Source: Ilumatobacteraceae bacterium
Lineage (GTDB): Bacteria; Actinomycetota; Acidimicrobiia; Acidimicrobiales; Ilumatobacteraceae
Assembly (NCBI GenBank): GCA_025456105.1
Contig: JALOLG010000055.1
Coordinates: 1 to 7,745 of the forward strand
DNA: 7,745 bases
Direction of reading: 5' to 3'
The stretch's first letter is position 1; the number at the start of each line of letters is the position of its first letter. The notes beneath the pieces are model-generated. The model did no database searches, was not told where the DNA came from, and worked only from the letters and a program-made list of their open reading frames with translations. Of this stretch, positions 1-6,114 are shown one piece after another. A program made the translations under genes and the position numbers.

Positions 1-133
1 CCTCGCTGACGGTGCCGCCGGCGAGATCGCGAACCGGGTCCTGGCTGCCGATCCGGGTCGCGAGCATCACCGTGAAGGTCACGATGACGAAGACGATCAG
101 GAACTGGACGAAGCGGGACAGGAAGTAGCGCAT
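1..133 (-). CDS. ABC transporter permease, DppB/OppB type (partial, N-terminus only)
   Basis: Reading the minus strand from the ATG at 133 gives 44 codons before the window ends, beginning MRYFLSRFVQFLIVFVIV. A hydrophobic first membrane segment covers about residues 8-25 and is followed by a DPV motif at about 32-34. This matches the start of DppB/OppB permeases, which have one N-terminal helix and then a GDPV-like motif before the periplasmic loop. The protein would form half of the membrane channel of a peptide/nickel-family (cluster C) ABC importer. It lies downstream of the substrate-binding lipoprotein gene on the same strand, 59 nt away, so the two probably form one operon; the second permease and ATPases would lie beyond the window. 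No convincing Shine-Dalgarno sequence precedes the ATG: the 13 nt between it and the upstream hairpin are C-rich. Family is fairly sure; substrate is unknown. Confidence 0.8.
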   Translation of the reverse strand, partial: MRYFLSRFVQFLIVFVIVTFTVMLATRIGSQDPVRDLAGGTVSE

Positions 134-146
134 GGTGGGGATGACC

Positions 147-186
147 GATCGGGGGGTGGGCGGCGGCTGCCGCCCACCCCCCGATC
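147..186 (-). terminator. 18-bp perfect hairpin between binding-protein and permease genes
   Basis: Bases 147-164 (GATCGGGGGGTGGGCGGC) are exactly complementary to 169-186, leaving a 4-nt loop. On the transcribed minus strand the stem begins 7 nt after the stop codon of the binding-protein gene and ends 13 nt before the permease ATG. The stem is almost all G-C, but no T-tract follows it, so it is not a classical intrinsic terminator. In binding-protein-dependent transporters such as malE-malF, intergenic stem-loops stabilise the upstream mRNA or cause partial termination, so that the binding protein is made in excess. That role is inferred here from position and stability. Confidence 0.6.
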
Positions 187-192
187 ACGAGG

Positions 193-2016
193 TCACTGGG
201 CCAGGAAGACCGCGGTCAGCCAGACCTGGCCGGGGAACCCGGCGCCGTCACGCATGAAGCCGGCGCCCTCGGGCAGCGGCGAGCGGCCGATGTTCTGGAC
301 CGCCGGGTCGTGGATGACGCCCCACTGCGTGAACGAGGTCGGGATGATCCAGCACTCGCTGGCGAAGCGCCGGTTGATGTCTTCGGCGAGGCCACGGCGC
401 ACCTCGGGGTCGGCCTCCGACCGTGACGCCTCGAGTGCGGCATCGATCTCCGGGTCGCGCAGGCGGCCGAAGTTGAGTGCCAGCGAGCCGGGGTCGGCGG
501 CGGCCGAGCTGTGCCACCAGAAGTACTGCTGGTCGACGAAGATGCCGGCGTGGTTCCGCCACCCGAAGGCGTCGAACGCCGGGTCGCCGAACAGCGCGTT
601 GTTGATGAGCTTCGACTGCTCGATCTGGTCGATCGTGACGTCGACGCCGATCTCGCCCCAGACACCCTGGAGGTACTGGGCCGTGGTCAGGCTCGTCGCG
701 GTCGGCGTGGTCGAGTAGTTGATGGTCAGCTCGCCGTTCTCGGCCTCGTACTCGGCGATCTGGGCCGCCGCTGCCTCGGTGTCGAACGGCAGCGAGCCGT
801 TGTCGGTGAGGAAGCCCTCCTGGCCGTTCGTGAAGGGTCCGTTGGCGGGCACGCCGTTGCCCTGGGCCACGACGGCGATGAGGTCCTCCTTGTCGACGGC
901 CTGGAGCAGGCCGCAGCGCACGCGCTTGTCGGCGAGGTACGGCTTGGTGAGGTTGAACAGGATGTAGTTCGTCTCGCTGAACTGGTCCTGGCGCACGAGG
1001 TTGAAGCTGTCGTCGCCCTCGAAGTCCGCGATCACGGCCGAGTCCGACGTCGAGATCAGGTCGACGTCGCCCGACTGCAGCGCCTGGCCGCGGACCTGGG
1101 AGTCGGGGATGACGCGGAACTCGATCTCGTCGAGGTACGGCAGCTGGGTGCCGTTCTCGTCGATGACCCAGTAGTTCGGGTTCTTCTTCACCACCAGCTT
1201 GTCGCCGGGGGCGTAGCTGTCGAACACGAACGGGCCGGTGCCGACCGGCTGCGACGGGTCGGCGCTGCCGGCGTCGACGGCGTCGAGCCACGCCGGCGAG
1301 GCCATCAGGCCCGCCTGACCGCCGAGGTAGTAGGGGAACAGCGGCCAGGGCAGCGGCTGCGCCGGATCGCCGTTGAGGCCGGTGGCGATCGTGAAGGTGA
1401 AGTCGTCGAGCTTCTCCATCACGATCGTGCCGTCGGCGTTGCGGGCGACGTCCTTCAGCGCCGCGCCGAGCAGCAGGCTGTTGAACGAGCGGTTGATGTT
1501 GGCCATCGCGGCGTCGGCGTTGAACGGCTCGCCGTCGTGGAACGAGATGCCCTCGCGGAGCTTGATCGTGAAGACCGTGTTGTCCTCGTTGGGGGTGACG
1601 CTCTCGGCGAGGAAGCCGACCGCCTCGAGATCGGAGTTGGTGACGACGAGCGGGTCGTAGAACGTGCGCGCCCGCATCTGGCAGAACGAGTCGCACTGCA
1701 TGTTCGCCGGCGTCCACGGGTTGGCGACCTCGGCCTCGCCGGCGACGACCAGGCGGCCACCGACGACGGGGTCGAACTCGGCGGCCGGCGGCTCGGTGAC
1801 GACGGGGGCCGGGGGCTCGGTGCCCTCGGTCTCGGGCGCCTCGGTCCCACCGCTGTCGGGCGCCTCGGTGGCGGCCGGTGCCTCGGTGGTGTCGCCGCCC
1901 TCGACGGCGTCGTCGTCCTTCTTGTCGCCGCACGCAGCGGCGACCAGCGAGAAGGCGACCAGACCGGCGGCGGCGAGGCGAACGCCTCGGCCACGACCGG
2001 TGGATCGTGCGTGCAT
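193..2016 (-). CDS. ABC transporter substrate-binding lipoprotein, family 5 (SBP_bac_5)
   Basis: This 607-residue protein is a secreted, lipid-anchored solute receptor for a peptide/nickel-family ABC importer. Residues 1-28 form a lipoprotein signal peptide: an Arg-rich N-region, a hydrophobic stretch from about 14, and a lipobox VAAAC with Cys29 as the lipidated residue. Residues 30-80 are a low-complexity linker with repeated TEAP/TEPP units. The binding domain runs from about 85 to 600. Family-5 hallmarks are FTIKLREGISFHDGEPF (149-165), GTGPFVFDSY (259-268) and the KKNPNYW strand (277-283). Cysteines at 108, 112, 368 and 555 could form disulfides. The start at 2016 was chosen because it gives the signal peptide directly and has AGGGGGA 9 nt upstream; the reading frame stays open to 2211, but that extension looks non-coding and covers the divergent control region. 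The permease gene follows on the same strand. Ligand cannot be predicted: the family binds peptides, nickel, opines, sugars and others. Confidence 0.9.
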   Translation of the reverse strand: MHARSTGRGRGVRLAAAGLVAFSLVAAACGDKKDDDAVEGGDTTEAPAATEAPDSGGTEAPETEGTEPPAPVVTEPPAAEFDPVVGGRLVVAGEAEVANPWTPANMQCDSFCQMRARTFYDPLVVTNSDLEAVGFLAESVTPNEDNTVFTIKLREGISFHDGEPFNADAAMANINRSFNSLLLGAALKDVARNADGTIVMEKLDDFTFTIATGLNGDPAQPLPWPLFPYYLGGQAGLMASPAWLDAVDAGSADPSQPVGTGPFVFDSYAPGDKLVVKKNPNYWVIDENGTQLPYLDEIEFRVIPDSQVRGQALQSGDVDLISTSDSAVIADFEGDDSFNLVRQDQFSETNYILFNLTKPYLADKRVRCGLLQAVDKEDLIAVVAQGNGVPANGPFTNGQEGFLTDNGSLPFDTEAAAAQIAEYEAENGELTINYSTTPTATSLTTAQYLQGVWGEIGVDVTIDQIEQSKLINNALFGDPAFDAFGWRNHAGIFVDQQYFWWHSSAAADPGSLALNFGRLRDPEIDAALEASRSEADPEVRRGLAEDINRRFASECWIIPTSFTQWGVIHDPAVQNIGRSPLPEGAGFMRDGAGFPGQVWLTAVFLAQ

Positions 2017-2025
2017 CGTGTGAAG

Positions 2026-2032
2026 TCCCCCT
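2026..2032 (-). promoter_or_regulatory. Ribosome binding site of the binding-protein gene
   Basis: The minus strand reads AGGGGGA here, separated by 9 nt from the ATG at 2016. It decides the start in favour of 2016 over the upstream ATG codons in the same frame. Confidence 0.6.
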
Positions 2033-2079
2033 GAAGACGAGCTGCCGAGCAGCAGTGGTTGTTCCCCCCGGCGGCGAGC

Positions 2080-2093
2080 GTGACGCCCGTCAC
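2080..2093. promoter_or_regulatory. GTGA-N6-TCAC dyad, candidate CRP/FNR-family site
   Basis: The sequence GTGACGCCCGTCAC is a perfect 6-bp inverted repeat around CC. It contains the GTGA-N6-TCAC core of CRP/GlxR-type operators, although the outer T and A of the full TGTGA-N6-TCACA consensus are both C. It lies 63 nt upstream of the binding-protein start codon. If the TATGGT box at 2102-2107 is that gene's -10, the dyad sits just downstream of the transcription start, where binding would repress. A 14-nt dyad can occur by chance in GC-rich DNA, so this is tentative. Confidence 0.3.
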
Positions 2094-2101
2094 CTCGGCC
2101 C

Positions 2102-2107
2102 ACCATA
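2102..2107 (-). promoter_or_regulatory. Possible -10 box (TATGGT) of the transporter operon
   Basis: The minus strand reads TATGGT, the only TANNNT hexamer I found on that strand in the divergent spacer. It would place the transcript start near 2095 and give a leader of about 80 nt. At the expected -35 distance the sequence (ACGACC) is poor, which is not unusual for actinomycete promoters. The 20-bp palindrome at 2111-2130 would overlap the spacer and -35 region. On the plus strand nearly the same bases read CATAGT (2104-2109), with GTGACG at 2080-2085, 18 nt upstream, as a weak promoter for the small gene at 2157. Confidence 0.3.
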
Positions 2108-2110
2108 GTC

Positions 2111-2130
2111 ACGAACGACATGTCGGTCGT
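2111..2130. promoter_or_regulatory. 20-bp near-perfect palindrome, candidate operator
   Basis: The sequence ACGAACGACATGTCGGTCGT is its own reverse complement in 9 of 10 base pairs; the only mismatch is A at 2115 against G at 2126. Length, symmetry and AT-containing centre resemble sites for dimeric repressors such as the TetR family. It lies in the spacer between two divergent genes, 94 nt from the binding-protein start and 26 nt from the small downstream gene, so one bound regulator could affect both. No regulator gene is present in the window. Confidence 0.45.
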
Positions 2131-2156
2131 AGCAGACGTGTTGCAGGATGACGACG

Positions 2157-2411
2157 ATGCCGGCGACGAGGCCCGATCACGAGCAGGACCCGCACCCGAG
2201 CCGACTCCCATCGACCCATCCGCGGCGCGACGAGATCCTGCGCCGCCACGCCGAGGCGATGGCGGCGGGCAGGGTGGCCTACGCCGACCCCACCACCGGG
2301 TTCACCGTGTTCACGGCCCGGTTCCTGGCGGCTCGCGGCTACTGCTGCGGCAGCGGCTGCCGGCACTGCCCGTACGTCGGTGCCGGCGGGGAACCGGGCA
2401 CGCGACCTTGA
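2157..2411 (+). CDS. Small Cys-rich DUF5522-type protein
   Basis: This 84-residue protein has a polar, His/Pro-rich N-terminus. A helix-like segment around 23-40 (RRDEILRRHAEAMAAGR) precedes the family core: YADPTTGFTVFTARFL (42-57) and then RGYCCGSGCRHCPY (60-73). The four cysteines (63, 64, 68, 71) with His70 resemble a compact metal-binding knuckle. The CCxSGCRHCPY ending is what I know as DUF5522, a family of small bacterial and some eukaryotic proteins without an established function. The ATG at 2157 was preferred to the in-frame ATG at 2148 because AGGA at 2145-2148 lies 8 nt before it; the longer form would add three residues. The stop is 22 nt before the FAD-subunit gene, so read-through into the xanthine dehydrogenase operon is likely. 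A metal or Fe-S related role is suggested only by the cysteines and neighbours. Confidence 0.8.
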   Translation: MPATRPDHEQDPHPSRLPSTHPRRDEILRRHAEAMAAGRVAYADPTTGFTVFTARFLAARGYCCGSGCRHCPYVGAGGEPGTRP

Positions 2412-2418
2412 CGTTCCG

Positions 2419-2424
2419 TACACT
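2419..2424 (+). promoter_or_regulatory. Possible -10 box for a leaderless FAD-subunit transcript
   Basis: TACACT fits the actinobacterial TANNNT -10 pattern and ends 9 nt before the ATG at 2434, about the spacing expected if transcription starts at the A of the start codon. Upstream of this ATG only a poor GGCGG lies 3-7 nt away, which is not a good Shine-Dalgarno position. No clear -35 is visible, as is common at leaderless promoters. Confidence 0.35.
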
Positions 2425-2433
2425 CGGCGGACC

Positions 2434-3309
2434 ATGCCGGTGCTGACCCCCGTCTCGCTCGACGACGCCGTGCGGCTCCTCGACGCCCACCCCGGCGCGC
2501 TCGTGCTGGCGGGGGGCACCGACCTGATGGTGGAGATCAACGAGGGGCACCGCCCGATCGGCTCGGGGGGTGACCCGACCGTGGTGGTCGCGGTCGACCG
2601 CATCGCGGAGCTGCGCACGTGGACGGTCGATCGCGGTGCCGACACCGTCACCATCGGCGCGGGCGTCACCTACCGCGAGCTGCTCGACGAACCGCTCGCG
2701 TCGCTGCTGCCGGCACTCGCCGAGGCGAGCCGCACGGTGGGCTCCCCGCAGATCCGCAACGCCGGCACGCTCGGCGGCAACCTCGGCACCTGCTCGCCGG
2801 CGGGCGACGGTCTGCCCGTGCTCTCAGCCCTCGACGCGGTCGTGCACCTGGTGTCGGCGGCCGGACGTCGCGACGTCGACGTCCACGACCTCATGGTGGG
2901 TGTGAAGCGCACCTCGCTGGCCCCGGGTGAGCTGATCGAGTCGATCACGGTCCCGCTGCTCGACGGCTGGCAGGGGTACAGCAAGGTCGGCGTCCGCAAC
3001 GCGATGGTGATCGCCACCGCCAGCGCCTGCCTGGTCACCGACCGGTCGAGCCGCACGGTGCGGATCGCGCTCGGCTCGGTGGCCCCCACCGTGGTGAGGT
3101 GCCCGGACGCCGAGGCCTTCGCCGCCGGGGTGGTCGACCACGACGCCCGCACGGTGCCCGACGACGCGGTGGCCCGCTTCGGCGAGCTGGTCGCAGCGAC
3201 CAGCCGACCCATCGACGACCACCGCTCGACCGCTGCGTACCGGCGGCACGCCGTCGAGGTGATGGCCCGGCGCCTGCTGCGTCGCGCGTTCCCAGGGAGG
3301 CCCGCATGA
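2434..3309 (+). CDS. pucC: Xanthine dehydrogenase FAD-binding subunit (PucC type)
   Basis: This 291-residue protein is the electron-exit subunit of a molybdenum hydroxylase; its FAD passes electrons from the Fe-S clusters to the acceptor. The N-terminal FAD domain shows LAGGTDLMVEIN (25-36) and VGSPQIRNAGTLGGNLGT (102-119) followed by SPAGD (121-125). These are the two Gly-rich FAD loops of the xanthine dehydrogenase / CO dehydrogenase medium-subunit family. The C-terminal domain starts near 180 with YSKVGVRNAMVIA (182-194) and ends with PIDDHRSTAAYRRHAVEVMA (259-278), matching PucC-type proteins. Length is normal for the family. The start at 2434 was chosen because family members begin this close to the first strand; an ATG at 2380 would overlap the preceding gene. 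The stop overlaps the next start as ATGA. Cytoplasmic complex with the next two gene products is expected. Confidence 0.88.
   Translation: MPVLTPVSLDDAVRLLDAHPGALVLAGGTDLMVEINEGHRPIGSGGDPTVVVAVDRIAELRTWTVDRGADTVTIGAGVTYRELLDEPLASLLPALAEASRTVGSPQIRNAGTLGGNLGTCSPAGDGLPVLSALDAVVHLVSAAGRRDVDVHDLMVGVKRTSLAPGELIESITVPLLDGWQGYSKVGVRNAMVIATASACLVTDRSSRTVRIALGSVAPTVVRCPDAEAFAAGVVDHDARTVPDDAVARFGELVAATSRPIDDHRSTAAYRRHAVEVMARRLLRRAFPGRPA
3294..3300 (+). promoter_or_regulatory. Ribosome binding site of the 2Fe-2S subunit gene
   Basis: AGGGAGG ends 5 nt before the ATG at 3306 and lies inside the end of the FAD-subunit gene. It supports 3306 over the in-frame ATG at 3315, which would be 14 nt away. Confidence 0.65.
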
Positions 3310-3800
3310 CCGCCATGGAGGTGTACACGCTCCGGGTGAACGGCGACGACCGCGAGGTCGCCGACGCCTGGTTGGGCGAGAGCCTGCTGTACGTGCTGCG
3401 CGAGCGGCTCGGCCTGCTGGCGGCCAAGGGTGCGTGCGAGCAGGGCGAGTGCGGGTCGTGCAGCGTGCTGGTCGACCAGCACCTGGTGTGCTCGTGCCTG
3501 GTGCTGGCCGCGTCGGCGGTGGGTCGCGAGATCGTCACGGTGGAGGGGCTCGCACCGGTGGGCGTCCCGAGCGACGTCCAGCGGGCGTTCGTCGACGCCG
3601 GTGCCGTGCAGTGCGGGTTCTGCACCCCGGGCCTCGTGATGGCGGCGACCGATCTCCTCGACCGGATCCCGGATCCCACCGACATGCAGATCCGCGAGGA
3701 GCTGGCCGGCAACGTCTGCCGGTGCACCGGTTACGGTCGGCTCGTCGCCGCCGTGCAGCAGGTTGCCGTGGCACGCCGCGAGGCAGGGGAGCCGGCGTGA
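3306..3800 (+). CDS. pucE: Xanthine dehydrogenase iron-sulfur subunit (PucE type)
   Basis: This 164-residue protein carries the two 2Fe-2S clusters that relay electrons from the Mo centre to FAD. The N-terminal plant-ferredoxin-like domain (about 5-80) has Cys44, Cys49, Cys52 and Cys64 (C-x4-C-x2-C-x11-C). The C-terminal helical domain has Cys103 and Cys106 in CGFCTPG, and Cys138 and Cys140 in CRCTGY. All eight ligands are present, and the length is normal for the small subunit. Cys62, two residues before the last ligand of the first cluster, is an additional cysteine. Translation is probably coupled to the upstream gene (ATGA overlap at 3306-3309) and to the downstream gene (GTGA overlap at 3797-3800). 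The 2Fe-2S assignment is near certain; xanthine as the substrate rests on the large subunit. Confidence 0.92.
   Translation: MTAMEVYTLRVNGDDREVADAWLGESLLYVLRERLGLLAAKGACEQGECGSCSVLVDQHLVCSCLVLAASAVGREIVTVEGLAPVGVPSDVQRAFVDAGAVQCGFCTPGLVMAATDLLDRIPDPTDMQIREELAGNVCRCTGYGRLVAAVQQVAVARREAGEPA
3785..3791 (+). promoter_or_regulatory. Ribosome binding site supporting a GTG start for the Mo subunit
   Basis: AGGGGAG ends 5 nt before the GTG at 3797. With the GTGA overlap it fixes the start of the large-subunit gene, whose frame otherwise stays open well upstream inside the 2Fe-2S gene. Confidence 0.65.
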
Positions 3801-6103
3801 CCGCGTCCGTGGCGGTGGGTGCGCGGGCGCGCGACGTGGTGGGCACGTCGCCGGCACGTCCCGACGGGATCGCCAAGGTGCAGGGGACCTTCCAGTTCTC
3901 GTCCGACCTCGGCGGCGACGGGGTCCTCTGGGGGATGACCCTGCGGTCGCCCCACCCGCACGCCAGGATCGTCTCGATCGACGTCGGCCCGGCGTGGCGC
4001 ATCGACGGCGTGGCGGCGGTGCTCACGGCGGACGACGTGCCCGGCTCGCCCACCTACGGTCTGATCAGCCACGACCAACCCGTGTTCGCCCGCGACGTCG
4101 TGCGGTACGTGGGCGAGCCCATCGCCGTGGTCGCGGCCGACCACCCCGAGACCTGCCGGCGCGCGCTCGCCGCCATCCACGTCGAGTACGAGGTGCTCGA
4201 TCCGCTGCTCGACCCCGAGGCGGCGATCGCCGGCACGCACCCGCCGATCCACCCCGACGGCAACGTGATCCGGCACCAGCGCATCCTGTGCGGCGATCCC
4301 GACGTCACGGGCGAGGTGGTGGTGGAGGGCACCTACGAGCTGGGCATGCAGGACCAGGCGTTCCTCGGGCTCGAGGCCGCGCTCGCGATCCCCGACCCCG
4401 GCGGCCGCGGGGTCGAGCTGCACATCGCCACGCAGTGGCTCCACGAGGACCGCGCCCAGCTCGCCGCGTGCCTCGATCTGCCGGTGGAGGCGGTGCGCCT
4501 CGTGCTCGGCGGCGTCGGTGGCGCCTTCGGCGCCCGCGAGGACATCTCGCTCCAGGTGCACTGCTGCCTGCTCGCCCTGCGGCTCGGTCGGCCGGTGCGC
4601 ATGGCCTACAGCCGCCGCGAGAGCTTCCTCGGTCACGTCCACCGCCACCCGGCCCGGATCTGGATGCGGCACCACGCCACTGCCGACGGCGAGATCGTGA
4701 AGATCGAGGCCCGGTTCGTCCTCGACGGCGGCGCGTACGCCTCCACCTCGTCGGCGGTGCTGCTCAACGCGATCACGCACACGCAGGGCCCGTACCGGTG
4801 CCCCAACGCCGTGGTCGACGGCTGGGCGGTGCGCACCAACCACCTGCCGTGCGGTGCGATGCGCGGCTTCGGGGTCGTGCAGGCCTGCTTCGCGCACGAG
4901 AGCCAGATGGACCGCCTCGCCGAGGCGTGCGACCTCGATCCGGTCGAGATCCGGTTGCGCAACGCCATGCGCACGGGCGACGTGCTCATCACCGGCCAGC
5001 CGATGGAGAGCGTGGCGCCCGTCGAGCGGTGCATCCGCGAGACCGCCGCGCTGCCGCTGCCCGACGAGCCGATCGGCGGCCACGACCACGACCCGATGCG
5101 GCTCCCCGGTGGCGCCGGACGCACGGCCGACGAGGCTCACGTGGTGCGCGGGATCGGCTGGGGCGTCGCCATGAAGAACCTCATGTACTCGGAGGGCTTC
5201 GACGACTACTCGACCGCGCGCTGCCGGCTCGCCGACGGCCAGGCGACCCTGAAGTTCGCGACGGCCGAGGTGGGGCAGGGCTTCGTCACGATCGCGGCGC
5301 AGATCGCGCGCACCGTGCTCGGGGTCGACGAGGTCGAGCTCGACCGCATCGACACCCAGATCGGCTCGGCCGGGTCCACCAGCGCGTCGCGCCAGACGTG
5401 GATGAGCGGCGGGGCCGTCGACGCCGCCTGTCGCCAGGTCCGTGAGCGGCTGTTCGAGCTCGTGGGCGCTGCGCACGGCATCGACCCGCTCCGCCTCGCG
5501 ATCGACGGCACCGACGTCGTCGACACCGCCGGCGAGCTCCGTGTGCCGGTCGCCGAGGCCACCGCCGGTGTCGTGATCGACGAGACCGTCGAGTACCACC
5601 ACCGGCCCACCGAGGAGCTCGACGAGCTGGGCCAGGGTCGGTGCCACACGGCCTTCGCGTTCGTGGCGCACCGGGCCGTGGTCGACGTCGACCCCGAGCT
5701 GGGGCTCGTGAAGGTGGTGCAGGTCGCGACGGCGCAAGACGTCGGTCGCGCGCTCAACCCGCTGTCGGTGGTGGGCCAGATCGAGGGCGGCATCGCGCAG
5801 GGGCTCGGCCTGGCCGTGATGGAGGAGATCGTCCAGACCGACGGGGTGATCCGCAACGCGAGCTTCACCGACTACCTGCTGCCGACGTTCCTCGACATGC
5901 CGCCCGTCGTGGCGTCGCTGGTGGAGGAGCCCGACCCCCAGGCGCCGCTCGGCGCGAAGGGGGTGGGCGAGCCGCCGTGCATCTCGTCGACGCCGGCGAT
6001 CGTGGCGGCGATCCGCGACGCGCTGCGCCAGGTCGACGGCGTCGGGCGCCGGCTCGATCGCGTGCCGGTGCGTCCTTCGGACATCGCGCTCGAGCGCCAG
6101 TAG
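3797..6103 (+). CDS. pucD: Xanthine dehydrogenase molybdenum cofactor subunit (PucD type)
   Basis: This 768-residue catalytic subunit hydroxylates the purine ring at a Mo-pterin centre with water as oxygen donor. The N-terminal domain (about 15-150) has RPDGIAKVQGTF and YVGEPIAVVAADHPET (104-119). Mo-binding segments follow: MQDQAFLGLEAALA (184-197), GGVGGAFGARED (238-249), PCGAMRGFGVVQ (351-362), EVGQGF (491-496), GSAGSTSASRQT (523-534), AQDVGRALNPLSVVGQIEGG (646-665) and GAKGVGEPP (719-727). Glu725 in the last is the expected catalytic base. FGHVHRHP-like and SEGFDDYSTA segments (for example 278-285 and 465-474) resemble actinobacterial xanthine dehydrogenase subunit D sequences as I remember them. 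The CO dehydrogenase loop AYRCSFR is absent, so coxL is excluded. By my recalled alignment to bovine enzyme, Gln767, Glu802, Phe914 and Glu1261 are kept (Gln187, Glu248, Phe358, Glu725), but Arg880 appears to be Asn324. Hypoxanthine/xanthine is the likely substrate; a related N-heterocycle remains possible. Confidence 0.88.
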   Translation: MTASVAVGARARDVVGTSPARPDGIAKVQGTFQFSSDLGGDGVLWGMTLRSPHPHARIVSIDVGPAWRIDGVAAVLTADDVPGSPTYGLISHDQPVFARDVVRYVGEPIAVVAADHPETCRRALAAIHVEYEVLDPLLDPEAAIAGTHPPIHPDGNVIRHQRILCGDPDVTGEVVVEGTYELGMQDQAFLGLEAALAIPDPGGRGVELHIATQWLHEDRAQLAACLDLPVEAVRLVLGGVGGAFGAREDISLQVHCCLLALRLGRPVRMAYSRRESFLGHVHRHPARIWMRHHATADGEIVKIEARFVLDGGAYASTSSAVLLNAITHTQGPYRCPNAVVDGWAVRTNHLPCGAMRGFGVVQACFAHESQMDRLAEACDLDPVEIRLRNAMRTGDVLITGQPMESVAPVERCIRETAALPLPDEPIGGHDHDPMRLPGGAGRTADEAHVVRGIGWGVAMKNLMYSEGFDDYSTARCRLADGQATLKFATAEVGQGFVTIAAQIARTVLGVDEVELDRIDTQIGSAGSTSASRQTWMSGGAVDAACRQVRERLFELVGAAHGIDPLRLAIDGTDVVDTAGELRVPVAEATAGVVIDETVEYHHRPTEELDELGQGRCHTAFAFVAHRAVVDVDPELGLVKVVQVATAQDVGRALNPLSVVGQIEGGIAQGLGLAVMEEIVQTDGVIRNASFTDYLLPTFLDMPPVVASLVEEPDPQAPLGAKGVGEPPCISSTPAIVAAIRDALRQVDGVGRRLDRVPVRPSDIALERQ

Positions 6104-6106
6104 GGT
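6101..6106 (+). promoter_or_regulatory. -10 box (TAGGGT) for a leaderless phosphoribosyltransferase transcript
   Basis: TAGGGT, which includes the TAG stop of the Mo-subunit gene, ends 8 nt before the ATG at 6115. It is a good match to the TANNNT -10 of actinobacterial leaderless promoters, and no Shine-Dalgarno sequence precedes this ATG. The gene may therefore be transcribed on its own in addition to read-through from the operon. Confidence 0.45.
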
Positions 6107-6114
6107 GCCGGTAC

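Noticed and set aside
2017..2211. N-terminal extension of the binding protein to an ATG at 2211
   Set aside because: It would bury the lipoprotein signal peptide 65 residues inside, overlap the DUF5522 gene on the other strand and cover the divergent control region. The ATG at 2016 has a good ribosome binding site.
3434..3796. Upstream extension of the Mo-subunit reading frame to 3434
   Set aside because: The added residues are Arg/Gly-rich and lie inside the well-conserved 2Fe-2S gene in another frame; the GTG at 3797 has a ribosome binding site and a GTGA overlap.
3731..5737. Long antisense open frame (about 668 codons) opposite the Mo subunit
   Set aside because: Its translation is low-complexity, rich in His/Arg/Asp/Val, and mirrors codon bias of the sense gene; no domain or start signal is visible. 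Other long overlapping frames in the window were dropped for the same reason.
3797..6103. Aerobic CO dehydrogenase large subunit (coxL)
   Set aside because: The form I active-site loop AYRCSFR is absent; the corresponding segment is PCGAMRGFG, and the rest fits the xanthine dehydrogenase subunit D type.
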